Shown piece by piece: positions 1-11,742 of a DNA stretch of 64,000 nucleotides (position 1 is its first letter; every line of letters starts with the position of its first letter). The DNA comes from Isoetes taiwanensis (Eukaryota > Streptophyta > Lycopodiopsida > Isoetales > Isoetaceae): contig JAJEKV010000030.1 of the NCBI GenBank assembly GCA_021234155.1, forward strand, positions 1,812,333 to 1,876,332, in the 5' to 3' direction. The notes under the pieces were generated by a model that worked only from the letters and a program-made list of their open reading frames with translations, searched no databases and had not been told where the DNA came from. The position numbers and the translations under genes are program-made.

Positions 1-230
1 CAAGAGGAAGGTGCACATAAACATGCATGGGCCAGCAAATAAACATGGGAAGTGTCTTCATGCCGACCTCATTGAATTTGATTGCGGGCCTACTTATGGA
101 ATACGTAGCATAATAACAGGGGGTTTTCTTTGTGTTTTTGTACGCTTTTCACTAAGGTTTTCCTACGATTTCGTGATGTATTCAAATGGATGTACTAATG
201 CGTATATCTAGAGTGCACCATTTCTGAGCC

Positions 231-432
231 ATTGATTTTAGCCTTTTTTTTTTCAATGGTCAACAACCAATGGCTCACAACAAAAGCCCTTTTTTTGTGC
301 GTGTGGTACATAACGGGCACATGAAGGGCTATTGATTTTAGCCTTTTTTTTCAATGATCAACAACCAATGGCTCACAACAAAAGCCCTCTTTTTGTGTGT
401 GTGTGTGTTGCATAATGGGCACATGAAGGGCT
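231..432. repeat. Two tandem copies of a ~100-bp unit
   Basis: Copies at 231-330 and 331-432 both start ATTGATTTTAGCC, continue with a T run and a CAACAACCAATGGCTCAC block, and end ATGAAGGGCT. They differ by a few substitutions and the length of T and GT runs. Confidence 0.9.
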
Positions 433-1035
433 TGAAGGACGCATGTAGTGCAGTTTCCCTGCCGGCAACACATTTCTTATTATAACTTTTGATCCAGAGC
501 TCTGTTTGAGATGATTTTTATTGCGTTGGAAAGCTCTCTCCGAGATCTTTTTGATAGTATATGATATGGATATGTTTGGTTAAGTTATCTATGCTAAAAC
601 AGCAATTTTTCGGCCGGGTTTGGTAGGCTTTCACATCCTACCAGCTGATTAATACAGGATTGCGCTATTGGATATTGTTTTATGGCTCATTCCAAATGAA
701 GCTTGCAAAAAATTACCATGCATTTTTAGATTTTGAGGCAGTTATTAAGCAAATTCCAAGGCTTCTAGATCCTTGTGCTAACAAGCAGAAAAGTTTCCCA
801 CTTTGGTTTCTCACCACGAGAATCCATGGAGGCCAAAGGCTGCTGTTAAATTCCAGTTGAAAAATGTTTGTATGGGTGTTGCAAACTAATGGGATCAATC
901 TGCTCTATCTTTATGGTAACTTTTACTTATGTTCTATTTGTTTTATTGTGATCAAATTCAAAAGCTACAGGTGATGAAAGCCTCAAATGAATTCTAGTTT
1001 TTTTCTGGTTTGAATTCTAAAATTTTTGTCACACC

Positions 1036-1206
1036 GGGGAGGGGGGGGACGTCCCTAAGGGGGGGACGTCTCTAAGGGCCAAAAAATTGTTTTGCAACAC
1101 AAACCATTAACATCCAACATATAAAAATTAAATCCCCCAACACATAACAACCAACACATAACAACCATTGACATTAACAACCAACACATAACTACCATTG
1201 ACATTA
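1036..1206. repeat. G-rich and CAACACATAAC short tandem repeats
   Basis: GGGGGGACGTCYCTAAGG occurs twice at 1044-1078. From about 1090 to 1206, units resembling AACCAACACATAAC and ACCATTGACATTA alternate several times. Confidence 0.7.
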
Positions 1207-2321
1207 ATTAACACAACCAGAAAAACAACTTACTTGCGATGGAAAATGCGGCTAGGGTTTGCGGCTAGGGCTTCCGCCCTTGGCGGCGACCTGTTTTTCA
1301 TCTTGAAACCACGAAGCGGTCGATCTTTGGAAGGGCCTGCATTTTATTAAATCTGCTTCTTTGCCCTCTCTTGATTTGTTTTCTGATCAGTGGCCGTGCT
1401 CGTCTCTTTTCAGAAGTTCCTGAGAACCAGCAGCAAATCACAGCAAGAGGTAACTCCAACTAGGTCTTCAGCTTTTTTAACGCAGGTTAATAGATCAGTA
1501 AATCTCTGAGAATCGGCTGGGAAAGCCCGCACCCATTGCGGGCTGCCATGCTCATGAAAGGCACTCCAGGTGCTAAGGGGTTTTTTCATCTGCTTCCTGT
1601 GTATATTTTGCTACTAGTAGGTGTGCTTCTTGGTGCGAGCAATGAGGCCCTCCCGATCCCGGCAAGGGGAGGATTATGAGCAGATGATGGCTGCTCCGAT
1701 CATTCTGGAATAGGCTACAGGTGGTTTGCCATGGGCTGCCCTGGGCGGGAGACTAGGGAGGCCCGGGCATTGTGGGAATGAAGCCCATATTCTTCGTTCG
1801 ATGGGATGAAGTTCAGCAGGCCTGTCATCTTTTCTTATTGCTTGGAAGAAGGTTATACACTGTAATCTATGATAATGGAATCAGTAGGGATTAATGCGTA
1901 TGAGCCTCGCCTTGGTTGCTGGGATATTTTACGGAGAATGCTTCAAGTGGCTCCTTCTCACTAAGATCTCTTATGGCCATTCTAGAATGGGAAGTAGCAG
2001 CCTGAACCCTGCTCTTGATCCTGGGCGGCTGAGACAAGATTAACATATCTTATCAGGCCTATTGTGGAGCCTTTGTAATAAGGTCTTAGACCATTTCTTT
2101 ATAAAATTTAGCCTAGGAACTGAGGCCTTCTCTTCTATAGTATCCTATGGAGAAGAAGTTGAGAGAGGCTCCAAGTACTGGGCTAGAGTCTGGACTGCTT
2201 ATCATGGATTGGAGAAGTGATAGCAGCTCTGGACTCATTGTATGTGTAACCACTCTTATCTTTTGAATACAATACAGATCATTCTTGCCTTAAAAAAAAA
2301 AAAAAAAAATTAACACAACCA
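1207..2321 (+). mobile_element. Non-coding retroposon with poly(A) tail and 13-bp target duplication
   Basis: An insertion of about 1.09 kb (1220-2308) is bounded by the same 13-mer, ATTAACACAACCA, at 1207-1219 and 2309-2321. It ends in an A run (2292-2309) preceded by TTTTGAATACAATACAGATC, which resembles a LINE 3' end. A target duplication plus a 3' poly(A) tail is the signature of target-primed reverse transcription. No long open frame is present, so it is either an internally deleted LINE or a processed non-coding retroposon. The leading A of the second copy may belong to the tail. Confidence 0.75.
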
Positions 2322-2399
2322 TTGGGTCCAATACATTTAAATTAAAATCCCCCTTAAACCCCCTTTGGTTTGGGTGCATATTCACACAGAGGGTGACGT

Positions 2400-2641
2400 A
2401 GGGCAGCGAGAGCCCTCATAATTGTATTTTGCATGTATGAAATCAACACCATATAGTGTTCCGCTTGAAATCTTATAGTATTTGCGAATCTTGTTATACA
2501 GTATAGCAAATTTTGTACTTGCATACCCCACAAACGAGGAACTTTACGTATGGTGTAGATTAAGGAATAAGGGGTGAATATGCCTATCCAACAGCAAGTG
2601 GATATGTACAAGCAAGTGTGGAAGTATACAAGATGCCTCTT
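2400..2641 (+). pseudogene. PPR gene, fragment 1 (5' of element A)
   Basis: In the frame ending at the element A junction the translation reads SKCGSIQDAS, the tail of a P/L-type PPR motif. The residues before it (CLSNSKWICT) fit a degraded 'SNSLIDMY' segment. Upstream to about 2400 only weak PPR-like similarity remains and stops are present. PPR proteins of this class act in organelle RNA editing or processing. The reading continues, in frame, at 15623 on the other side of the 13-kb element, which makes this one of three pieces of a single gene. Confidence 0.65.
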
Positions 2642-2670
2642 GGGTCTAAGTTAGATATTGGGGTACAAAA
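2642..2670 (+). repeat. Element A left terminal inverted repeat
   Basis: The first 29 bases of element A match the reverse complement of 15590-15618 exactly. The opening GGGT and the AAG/AG spacing resemble the terminus of element B, which starts GGGTAAAAGAAAG. Confidence 0.92.
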
Positions 2671-2993
2671 GCACCCGTCTGGACGCGCTACTTTTCCTGC
2701 TTGGTCCGCTGTGCTTGGAGGTGCTTGGAGAGCGGGAACGCGATGATCCGTTTTTAGCAAATTGCTTCCGGATCGATGACATGGCTACCCGCAAAATCAA
2801 ATCCGGTACAGAATCAATTTGGCGGGGTTGTTGTGAGATGGCGTGGAGAGTGAATAGGATTTGGCTATGGCGGGAAGCATGATCCGGTGTTGTACCCCTG
2901 AACAGAATTTTCTTTGTGCAGCACGATTTCTCTGTACAACACAATTCTCTGTACAACACGATTCTAAATGGATCAATCAGCCATCAGATTTAG

Positions 2994-3525
2994 ATGAAGA
3001 AAAGCGACTTCAAATTTTCCGGGAAATTCAAGCCGAGAGAAGAAGGCAGGGAGAAAGAAAATATCCAGCCTCAAGTTGACAGCGGCTTGAGTGCGAGAAG
3101 GCTTCAAGAATTGTCCAAGAGTTTGGACGATTATTTCAATAATATCACAAAACCTTTGAAAGAAGGGGATAAGGCACTGGTGGTGCACAGATTTGTGAAG
3201 AGAGTGAGGAAGAAATTGCTACTGGAGGTGGATTTTGTTGATCATGATCAAAGCAAGATCATGAAGAATATAATTAGAAATGTTCAAGAGACACTCAATC
3301 AGCAAAAGAAAGTAAGGAAGACATATATAATGCAAGCAAGAAAGTCCACATTGCAAATGGTATCTTCAACAGCAAACAAAACCAACCAGTCTGCAGTTGC
3401 ACGCCTCCTTCATGTATCAAGAAAATCTGTTATTGCAGCAACCAGAAGAAGAGTAATGGCAGAACAAGAATGTGGTCCGTGGTCAATGTTTTCAAGGAAA
3501 AAGAGATCAGATGCAATAACCCGGT
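2994..3525 (+). CDS. Element A transposase gene, N-terminal exon
   Basis: An open frame of 177 codons, rich in Lys and Arg, starts at the ATG of 2994. It contains SGLSARRLQELSKSLDDYF, then a basic helical region, then SAVARLLHVSRKSVIAATRR, which looks like a helix-turn-helix ('AVARLL-VSRKSV'). A splice donor (CCCG|GTGAGG) ends it near 3523. A further short coding segment at about 3586-3660 (VTKDGERIDHPIQLLEIS) is likely the next exon. Element B carries a shorter counterpart on its minus strand (31938-31650). The role is inferred: DNA binding by the transposase. I do not recognise it as a named domain. Confidence 0.6.
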
Positions 3526-3754
3526 GAGGTTAAAATTACATTTTACAAGTTAAGACCCGAGAAAACACAAGAATCTCACCATACAGGAAGCATGTGAGAA
3601 AGTTTGTTACAAAAGATGGTGAAAGAATTGATCATCCAATACAACTGCTTGAAATTTCTTAGGTAATTATTATACTTTATATGTTTTACCGCTTGTTCTG
3701 CTTTACTAGATTGCCGCTTTTAATTTTTTTTGGAACTTTGTATTTCTGCTTTGT

Positions 3755-3823
3755 TTCCTTTTTGAAGGCCATGTAAAATTGCAACTATAATAGTTGCAAT
3801 TTTACATGGCCTTCAAAAAGGAA
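3755..3823. repeat. 69-bp near-perfect palindrome (34-bp arms, 1-nt centre)
   Basis: The arms 3755-3788 and 3790-3823 are exact reverse complements around A3789, with the core GCAACTATAATAGTTGC. The right arm is the beginning of the next transposase exon (reading MAFKKEF); the left arm is its inverted copy in the preceding intron. A transcript would fold into a long hairpin next to the splice acceptor. Confidence 0.95.
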
Positions 3824-5617
3824 TTCAATGAAATGAAGATTTCCAAAAGCACATTTGAATTCTTTGAAGCCATCTTTTGTGTGGCGTTTAAAAGAAAGAG
3901 AGACACATTCTTTGCCAATATCACATGCACTTTGAGTATGTGATGCAAGCACTCAACAAAATCAGAACAGATCCAAATGGAGTGCACAAAGAATGCAATT
4001 GTAATTGTGCTGTTTGTGGTGATGGTAACTTCTGTAGTGCCAAGAACCATGTTTATAAATCCACTAGTGATTTTTGGAGGCAAATGGTCTGCTCTAAAGA
4101 AGAAGATGAAGAATGGCACAAACATCAATGTCTGCAGTTGGCATGCAAAGATTGTGGGCTGAAAAGGTACTCTTAAGTTTGTCTCTTCAATGCTATGATG
4201 TTTAAAGATATTACCGTCAGTAACTTTAATTGTGGTGTTATAAACAGGTTTGCTTTTTGTCCTAAGGAGAAGATGGAAACTGATTACAAGGTGGAGTGGA
4301 AACAGTTTGAAAAGGTATTCTATTTGGCTTAATTAAATTGTGCTCGTGTAACATGCTTTTTAAACAAACTGCAAACTGACAGAAATGTTCATGGTCTGAA
4401 ATCAGCAAGAAGTTGGATACATGAAGGAGACTACCAAGAAAAAAATGGGAGGGAGGAAACCAGCAAAAGTAACAAGACTTGCATACAAGAACGAGAGTCT
4501 GCCCCAGTTCATGAAGCATGCTTCCAAGACAATGGTACAATTTGTCGCACACAATTATATGGCACACTGGCAGGCAAAGCAATTCAGGACGTGTTTGGAT
4601 ACCTTTCCTGAAGATGCAATTGTCTCTGTAATTGACTTTGCTGAAAATTACAGTTTTAAAATTCAGAGGGAGGCACAATCTTGCCAGCGGCACCGCGGAC
4701 CCGGGCCTCAATTCGGTTCATATCACATATAGACATGCAACCCAAGCTGAGATAGAGGAGATGGAAGTTAAGGAGGCAGAGCAAAGAGAAGAAGAGCGAG
4801 ATAAGCAGAAAAGAAAGAAGAAGACAAGTCAAGAAACCATCAGCACTAATCAGAGGAGAATTATAAAGGAAGTGCACTTTTATATTTCAGATGACAGGGA
4901 GCATAGCACTGAGTTTGTACAATATTGCTTGAAAGTACATGCTGACTGGCTTAGAGCATAGAACATTGAGTACAAGAAACATATTTTTTGGAGTGATGGT
5001 TGCACATCCCAGTTTAAAGGAGCAAGGCCTTTCTGGTATTTAGGAAGGAACTATGTGTGTAGTGAAGGAATTGAGTATGAGTGGAATTTCTTTGCCAGTT
5101 CTCATGGCAAAGGAGAACATGATGGACAAGGTGCAATATTGAAAAGGGTTTTGGCAAGAGAGCAATTGAAGTATGAGGCCTGGAAATTGGATCGTGTCAA
5201 AGATATTGTGGATTTCATGAACTGGTACATAATGAACAATCCACCAGACCCTCATATAAGAAGGTAAATTCTTGTTTTTTCTTAGATTTGAAGTTGCATG
5301 AATCTGTTTTATATTGCAGGTTCTTTTGGCATATTGATCCCCAAAGTGTAGACAAATCTGAAAGGAAGGAGTGGAGAACACTATGTGGGAGCTCTAAACT
5401 TCATTGCATCAGACCATGTGACAAAAAGAACCCTGCAAAAGTTGCTTACAGGTGCCTCTCTTGCTATTGTTCTTATTGCTTTCATGGTAAAATGGATGAT
5501 TGCACGAACAAAGCACGTTTGGGAGCATGGCTCACAGCAGAACTGAAACCAAAGATGAATTCTCACAAGGCACCCAAAATTATAACACTGCATGGTTTTT
5601 CCCATGGTTATGACTAG
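3804..5617 (+). pseudogene. Element A transposase core (DDE-like), interrupted
   Basis: Coding pieces in order: FKKEFNEMKISKS (3809 onward); a Cys-rich block with CNCNCAVCG (about 3985); an exon after an intron with FCPKEKMETDYKVEW (4257 onward); a Lys-rich stretch; IDFAENYSFKI (Asp codon 4634-4636); VHITYRHATQAE; VHFYISDDREH; FWSDGCTSQFKG (Asp codon 4995-4997); SSHGKGEHDGQG (about 5100-5133); and a Cys-rich tail with CLSCYCSYC after an intron at 5265-5320. Two Asp motifs plus the acidic HGKGEHDG motif suggest a DDE/DDD nuclease. The frame shifts near 4680 (between the first Asp motif and VHITYRHA), and an in-frame TAG (4959-4961) precedes the second Asp motif, so the copy is broken. Element B carries the same motifs in the same order. 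I recognise the family as one spread through eukaryotic transposons, but I cannot fix its name. Confidence 0.75.
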
Positions 5618-6061
5618 AAAACTATTCTAGAAAACCAATGCATGTTTGTGGGTTGATATCATTAAAAACCATATGTGACTAAACTAATGGGTTCTCTTGT
5701 AAGGTTTGTTATGATGGTATTATGACATGGTAATTGCAAATAGTTTCTTTGTAGAGTTTGTCAAAGTGGTATTACATGTTGGTAAGTTGATGTGGTACAT
5801 TATAGTGTTTAAGGGTATGGCTTGTGCATGTGGTATAACATGATGGTTGTGGATGTAGTTTAATATAGTGTTGTTATGGATGTGGTTTAATATAGTGCTC
5901 AATTTATGTGAAAATATAATGTGGTTGATTGTTGTGGTATACTAGCATGGCTAAATGTCATGGTAAATGCACATGGTTCACAATGCATTAGATGCAAATT
6001 ATGATTATTTATAGTAATTGTTTGTCCTAAATGTGTATGGTTTTGTTATGTATTAGCTTCA

Positions 6062-6235
6062 TGTTTATCATTAATAAACCAGTATGATAACCAACAATGT
6101 TTTGTTGTTTGAAGCATTTCATGTTTAATAATGTTCTGTTGTTTGAAGCATTTCATATTTAATAATGATAGCATTTCATGTTTAATAATGATAGCTAACA
6201 ACGTTTTGTTGTTTGAAGCATTTCACGTTTTGTAA
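6062..6235. repeat. Short tandem repeats around TTGTTGTTTGAAGCATTTCA
   Basis: The motif recurs three times, with 'ATGTTTAATAATG' units between, in an AT-rich stretch. Copies differ by a few bases. Confidence 0.8.
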
Positions 6236-6324
6236 ACTGAAACTCTTAAAGACTGTGAATGGTTTCTTTTATATATTATAGTACGTATTCCAACTATGTC
6301 ACTAGTCCTCAATAGCAACACAAA

Positions 6325-6362
6325 TCAGGGAGCAAGGGGATTTGAACCCCCATTCCAAAACT
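6325..6362 (-). other. tRNA-like T-arm (B-box-like) without a full tRNA
   Basis: On the minus strand GGGGGTTCAAATCCCC forms a 5-bp stem with a 7-base loop, like a tRNA T arm and the Pol III B box. No matching 5' acceptor strand, D arm or anticodon arm is found at the right distance, so this is at most a tRNA-derived repeat fragment. Confidence 0.3.
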
Positions 6363-8535
6363 CATAAACAAAACAATGACAAATCTATTTTTAAAAAGAA
6401 ATATGTACAATGTAAATTTAGATCAAATAGCAAACATCCAGCATAGGAAGAAAGTAATGACCTTGCATTTTTATTTAAGTACTCAAACATCGAACATATA
6501 TTAATACAGCTCAAATGGATCACATATTAATCCAACTTAAACAGATCACCTCTATTTGGATCACCTCGAATTCCCTGTGGTGATGCGACAAGGCCCCGCA
6601 GATTCCACCTACTGTATTCAAAGTGGAGATTCAAAAATTACATTCCACGCATATTCCTAGCTTTGAACTACCCTTGATGCAGACGGTGTTTGCCTATTGC
6701 CATAGCTGGAAGAGTAGAAAAGAGAGAAAATTGTGTGTCAAAAAACAAGAGTCTGGCTTAGCGTTGTAGTAAAATAGGGCGTCAATGAAACTTTACCAGA
6801 CCTGCTGACTTTAGATGTATGTGCTCCTATTGGTTGACAATGGCATTTGAAGCATTCCACTCTGACCACAAGCTACCAAGCATTATTCGTAGTCTGTCTC
6901 CAGATGCCGACCAAGATCTCCTGCATAACAAACAAAGCAACCCTGCTTATAAACATTAGCTAAATAAACGGCATAACAAATAGAGCTAGACTTGGAAGGT
7001 CCTACCTGCCTCAATCAGCATGAGCTTCCATTTGCCAAAAGGGAAGAACCAAATAGCAAGAGCATTAAGGATAACCTCAAGGTAAAGTTGCAGATCGATT
7101 TAGCAAGCCCAAAGTAGTTGCATCACAAAATGAGGCCCATTTACAGTTGGATTATCAAACATGAATAAGATGCAAGCCAAGTGAGAATGAACACTTCTAT
7201 CCAGTATAATGCATAATCTGTCATTGCAGCGGAATGTTCTTGATAACCTATTGATGACTGCAACCAGTGCAGATTGAATGCATGCAGTTAAAGAAGTACT
7301 AGAAACCAAGGCTATAAAGCATTCTCATTTCAGGAAAAAATATGTCCTAGATAGGATGGGCTAACATGAATTTTTCCCCTAACCTTCTTCTGATATGCTA
7401 GCCTTCTTCTGATACAGTCAGCTCCTGGTGGAGATATTCACGCATCAAAGCTTGAGTCAAAAGAAAAGGTTTTGAAGCCTTTGATACATATGAGAAAGAT
7501 CAGGATCATATCTCAGGCTTGATATTATTCCCATACCTCGACAACCAAGCAAGCATCTTTCCTTTCCTCGCACCTATGTTGCTTTAAACCCGAGGTAAAT
7601 CAAAAAACTCAACTCCGTGAAAGGGATATTTTAATCCACTTACTATTTGTCATTTCATTTTAGTTCAATGAAAGAAATGTATGAGCCGTGAAAACGACAT
7701 AAAAGGACGTAATAAAATAAAGAGGAGCAAGCCAAACATACCTCTCAGTAGTCATGCGACACACGAAAAGAAACAATAAACAATGAAGAACAAATGAAAC
7801 AAAATAATCCATCTCGGCTTGAGGCGGCAATGAAATCCATCTCTCGGGCTGAAGCCGTGAAATGAAAAATTCGCCGCAGGTTCCGCTTTGCTTGCTCAAG
7901 ACGCCGGGGAGCTCAAGGTTTTACTTGCCCCGATGGTCGGAGGCGCCTCAATGAGGGTTTGCCGCCTCATTCCCTTTGAAGTCGCTTCCCCCCTTTTTCA
8001 TAGAGAGCAGTAGATCACAATCGTAGCCGTTGATGACTTCCATATTTGGATTTTAGACTAGTTGAATTTGTTTTCACGCATTTTTCAAAATTTAAGCATG
8101 TAGTTGTTTGAGTGGTAACCTAGGTGTATTTACTTAAGCTCGGATTTCCACTAACGATTTCCACTAGCTGTATTTTACCTAAGCTCGGATTTCAAAATGA
8201 TGTGGCCTCATAGTTTCAAGGCACTAACATAAATTTGTTTGAAATTGCTGCATCTTCTACTTTAAAAACTTCCAATAAGCCAACCACAAAACCACTAATT
8301 AGCTATTTTTAACCGTGCATTCTTCCTATTGTCGTTGAAATTTTATTCTACCAGGCAATATTGGCCGAAAGCATGAAAATTCCACGACAACAACAAAAAT
8401 AATACCAGTTATGCAATGCAGCTACCACAACTAAAGAGGGATGAACGACAAAATGTGACGTGGGGATTTCCTATTGGCTTCTATTTTAAATTAAAATTGC
8501 CACTGCCGAAGCTGAGGAGAAAACTTGTTCTAATT

Positions 8536-9150
8536 CTAAATCATAGCCAAAGGACAATAAAACCTAGATAACATTGCCTTATTGAAACGAAATCCCTGCT
8601 CCAGTCTAATCCCGATGAAAACAAGACTCGACATATTTGCTGCAAATAAAAAATCCACCGTACAGCCGCATGCATGTAAGCAGCCTCCAACCTTGGTGAT
8701 GATCTGTATCAAGCTTGACTTAAGGCCATCCATCTTCTGGAGCCTGTCAATATAACATTTAGCAGCCAGCAGAAACATCGCCAGATCCTCTCATCTATCT
8801 GGAGATGCATTCTCAGAAGAACAAGAAAAAGGTCCGTACCATAGATTAGCTCCAGCCGCTATGGCGATGGCGTTGGTCGTAGAGTCTGTAGCCGATAGGA
8901 CTAGGCTCCAGCTGTTACACATTAAACTCAACGTCTCAATATAATGATGCCTCTCCTGCATTGCCGCCATAAGAGAAAAAAACAAAGGATCGATATGCAT
9001 AATTTTAGTTTTTACCGGTTGGGTTTTTTCATTGTCTCTCGTGTGTATACTAGGTGGAGATATGAGAAGCGCCGTATATATCGGACGCCAACATGTTATA
9101 GCCACGGGCATATCCGTGGTATATCCATGTCTTTGACATGTTATAGCCAC
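8536..9150 (-). pseudogene. Unrecognised ~200-codon frame with one in-frame stop
   Basis: Two open stretches on the minus strand (9150-8791 and 8778-8536) are in the same frame and separated by a single TGA. The upper part reads SLMAAMQERHHYIETLSLM, the lower SLIQIITKVGGCLHACGC. Composition is protein-like in the middle, but I recognise no family. It may be a decayed host gene caught in the block, or chance. Confidence 0.25.
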
Positions 9151-11270
9151 GCCAAAAAAAAATTACACGGCGTTTTTGTGGACTTAGCGGATTTTTTGCC
9201 ATTTAAGGCTGGCTATAACATGCCCACGTTCGACATTTACCGCGATGGGAGGTATGCGTCCAGATTCTCGTTATTATTTATCCCTACAAGAAATTTATCG
9301 CGATGGCCAAGCCCGCTACAAACATTTCTTTAGTTCAGACCCGTGCAATTGAACTCAGTATTATTTGACAATGCAATGCTTGCTTAAAAAACAAAGGAAG
9401 GCAAGTTCACAAGCGAACACATTCATTGTTTATACAAAGAAAGTTAGAAGCAAATAAAATGAATTAAAAGATGCCACATACATTTTGTGAGGGTTATAAA
9501 CAATAAGAATGATTCTATGTGCAACTGCAAATGAATCTTGAGGATTAAGAACAATAAGAATGAATCTTTGTACAACTACAAATGAAGCTTGAGGATTATA
9601 AACAATTACAATTACAAATGAATCTTTTCACAAATGCAAACCTCCAATGCAAGGAGTATAGAACTCTAACTCTAGAAGTTAGAATTTAGTCAGCGTAATG
9701 GGCTTAAACCCCAATTACACTTAGATTGAGTCAAAGCCCATCATGTTGCATATAAGGATGAGCTAAATTACATTGTTGTTTGGACAAATATCTGAGCTTG
9801 ATCATATTTCCATGTCCATACATATCACCTTCCAGAATGTGCCATCAAAATCTAGAGTTTAGAGCAAACAGAAGGAGCGAAAGAGATAGAATGGCATCGC
9901 CTATTGCATGCATCATTTTAACGTACCTCCCTCGCTCATGCCTGTAAACAAACAAATTGTACCATTTATAGGTCACCTTCCAGAATGTGCCATCAAAATT
10001 TAGAGTTTAGAGCAGACAGAAGAAGCGAAAGAGATAGAATGGCATCGTCTATTGCATGCATATGGACTCTACAACTTTTTCTTTCTAAATTTAGATGGCT
10101 ACATAAATAAACTCAATTAATAGTCCTTTATTCGGATTAGTTCATATTCAGGGAGGCTTCATCTCTAATCTGATTGTGCAAATAAACAACAAATTGAATC
10201 ATATTGAATTGAGCATAGGGTGAGGGTATATGGTTAAATAACTCATCTATAAAGACCCGTACCTTACTGGCTCGCAAGACAGAATAAAACATTTGAGCAC
10301 ATAAAGGCCATTTGTACCATGTCATGCGCATCATTCCTGTTGTTTTCTAGGCTGGCCCCTGATCTTTTTAAACGTACCTCCCTCGCTCATGGTTTTTGTT
10401 CTTGCCATTTTTCTTCCAATTGTGATATCCTAAGCATTTTTTGCTCATGAAGCATGTTAGACCTAGGATTTCCTGTCTGAAGCCTTATAAACATTGTTTT
10501 CCATGAGTTATTCTTGCATGATAGTTTTTTCTTCTCTCAATTATCATTTTCTTTGCTTGGCTCTTGCTTTCAAGAGTTAAGCTCTGCTGTGTTGCTCAAA
10601 AATTGAAAGATGATTTGGTGTGCGAAGCAAAGCTACATTTGTGAATTTCGTCTTAAGAATGGCCTACATCATAAAAGCCCCATCCGGAAGGCACCCTTAA
10701 TGCCCAACCAAAGCTCAGTTTATGGAGGTTCTTCAGAAGGCTGAGCTAGATCAGAGTTTCACAAAAAAAAAAAACATATATCTTCCTTTTGTGTTTTCCT
10801 CTGGATTTAACATAAGACTCTACGGCCAGTGTTCCTGAAATGCAATAATTACATTCCACTCTCTAAGTTTCCAAAAATATATAAGTGCGCCATTTTTAAA
10901 ATGGAAGAGAGATGTATCAATGTTTATATAATCAACAACTTTTGGAACTTTTACCACAATGCACTGAACAGATATTGTGCCGTAGTCAAAAGTGGTGCTT
11001 CAATCTGGTTAAACTTCTGAATCAATCTATATTACCACATCTACTTGCAGATGTGCCTGAAAAAGAAAGAAATGTCAAATGAAAGAAAGAATACTTCTTT
11101 TGCAAAGATGAACACACATGTGTTCTTTACAAAGAGTTTGAACTATGAATTACAAATTACAAAAGACACCTTTTGTATTTTCTTATACATCGGTTTGCTT
11201 GATATTTGAAAAAAGTCTAACGTGCTTCGGAGGCTTCGAACAACAAAAATTACAAAAGATCATATCTATC
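9151..11270. repeat. Non-coding stretch with local duplications
   Basis: No coding domain is recognised. Units with GAGGATTATAAACAAT recur at about 9490-9620. A ~100-bp segment (ACCTTCCAGAATGTGCCATC to GCATGCAT) is present twice, at about 9828-9914 and 9975-10060. The string AACGTACCTCCCTCGCTCATG occurs at 9920-9940 and again at 10370-10390, suggesting a local segmental duplication. Confidence 0.65.
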
Positions 11271-11742
11271 GTGGTTTGATAGTGGTTAATTAAGACAATT
11301 TTTGGGTGTGCTTATGAGTAACCACTATGGATGGCTACATGCTTTTAGGTGATAGCTATGAGAACTATGACAAGTAACTCGATAGTGAAACTATGCTATA
11401 AACCACAACCATTTTATAGAATACAGTGATAATAGAAGACTAGCATAAATAACCACCCCATGACATTAGAAAAGCATGCCATAAACTAATTTAACTTTGT
11501 GGCAATAGAAAATCTACTAAACAACCATTGCTACCTTTATTGTGGTGTTGAAAAACCATGCTACAAACCATTGTCCATTTAATAACCCTTCTCGAACCCT
11601 TATATGTTAGAAAACAAACATGAATGACCACTATTTTTTGCTAGAAATCATGTAATAAACTAATATGGATTCTAATAAACCACGCTATACCAAAAAATCA
11701 ACATAAATAACCATGTACTAGATATTAAAACCACTATGTTAT

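Larger units (their letters stand above)
1..1206. other. Intergenic stretch, no gene recognised
   Basis: I see no recognisable coding domain on either strand here; the open frames are short and unlike known families. It holds a tandem 100-bp duplication (231-432), G-rich repeats near 1035-1078 and short CAACACATAAC-type repeats up to 1206. Confidence 0.6.
5618..11742. other. 6.1-kb block splitting the element A transposase gene; nature uncertain
   Basis: In element B the region after the HGKG motif is followed within about 300 bp by the C-terminal domain; in element A the two are 6.1 kb apart. The outer parts of the block (5640-6000 and 11270-11820) are AT-rich and full of TGGTT or AACCA motifs, in opposite orientation at the two ends. 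Faint inverted similarity (AAAACCA..ATGCAT) is seen at about 5600-5645 and 11780-11822. This fits a nested DNA element or a greatly expanded intron. No transposase was recognised inside. 6300-8500 holds nothing I can name. A GC-richer patch at 7860-7990 could be a 5' leader of an unrecognised minus-strand transcript. Confidence 0.45.

Noticed and set aside
6325-6362. A tRNA gene on the minus strand
   Set aside because: Only the T arm is present; no D arm, anticodon arm or acceptor 5' strand at the right spacing.
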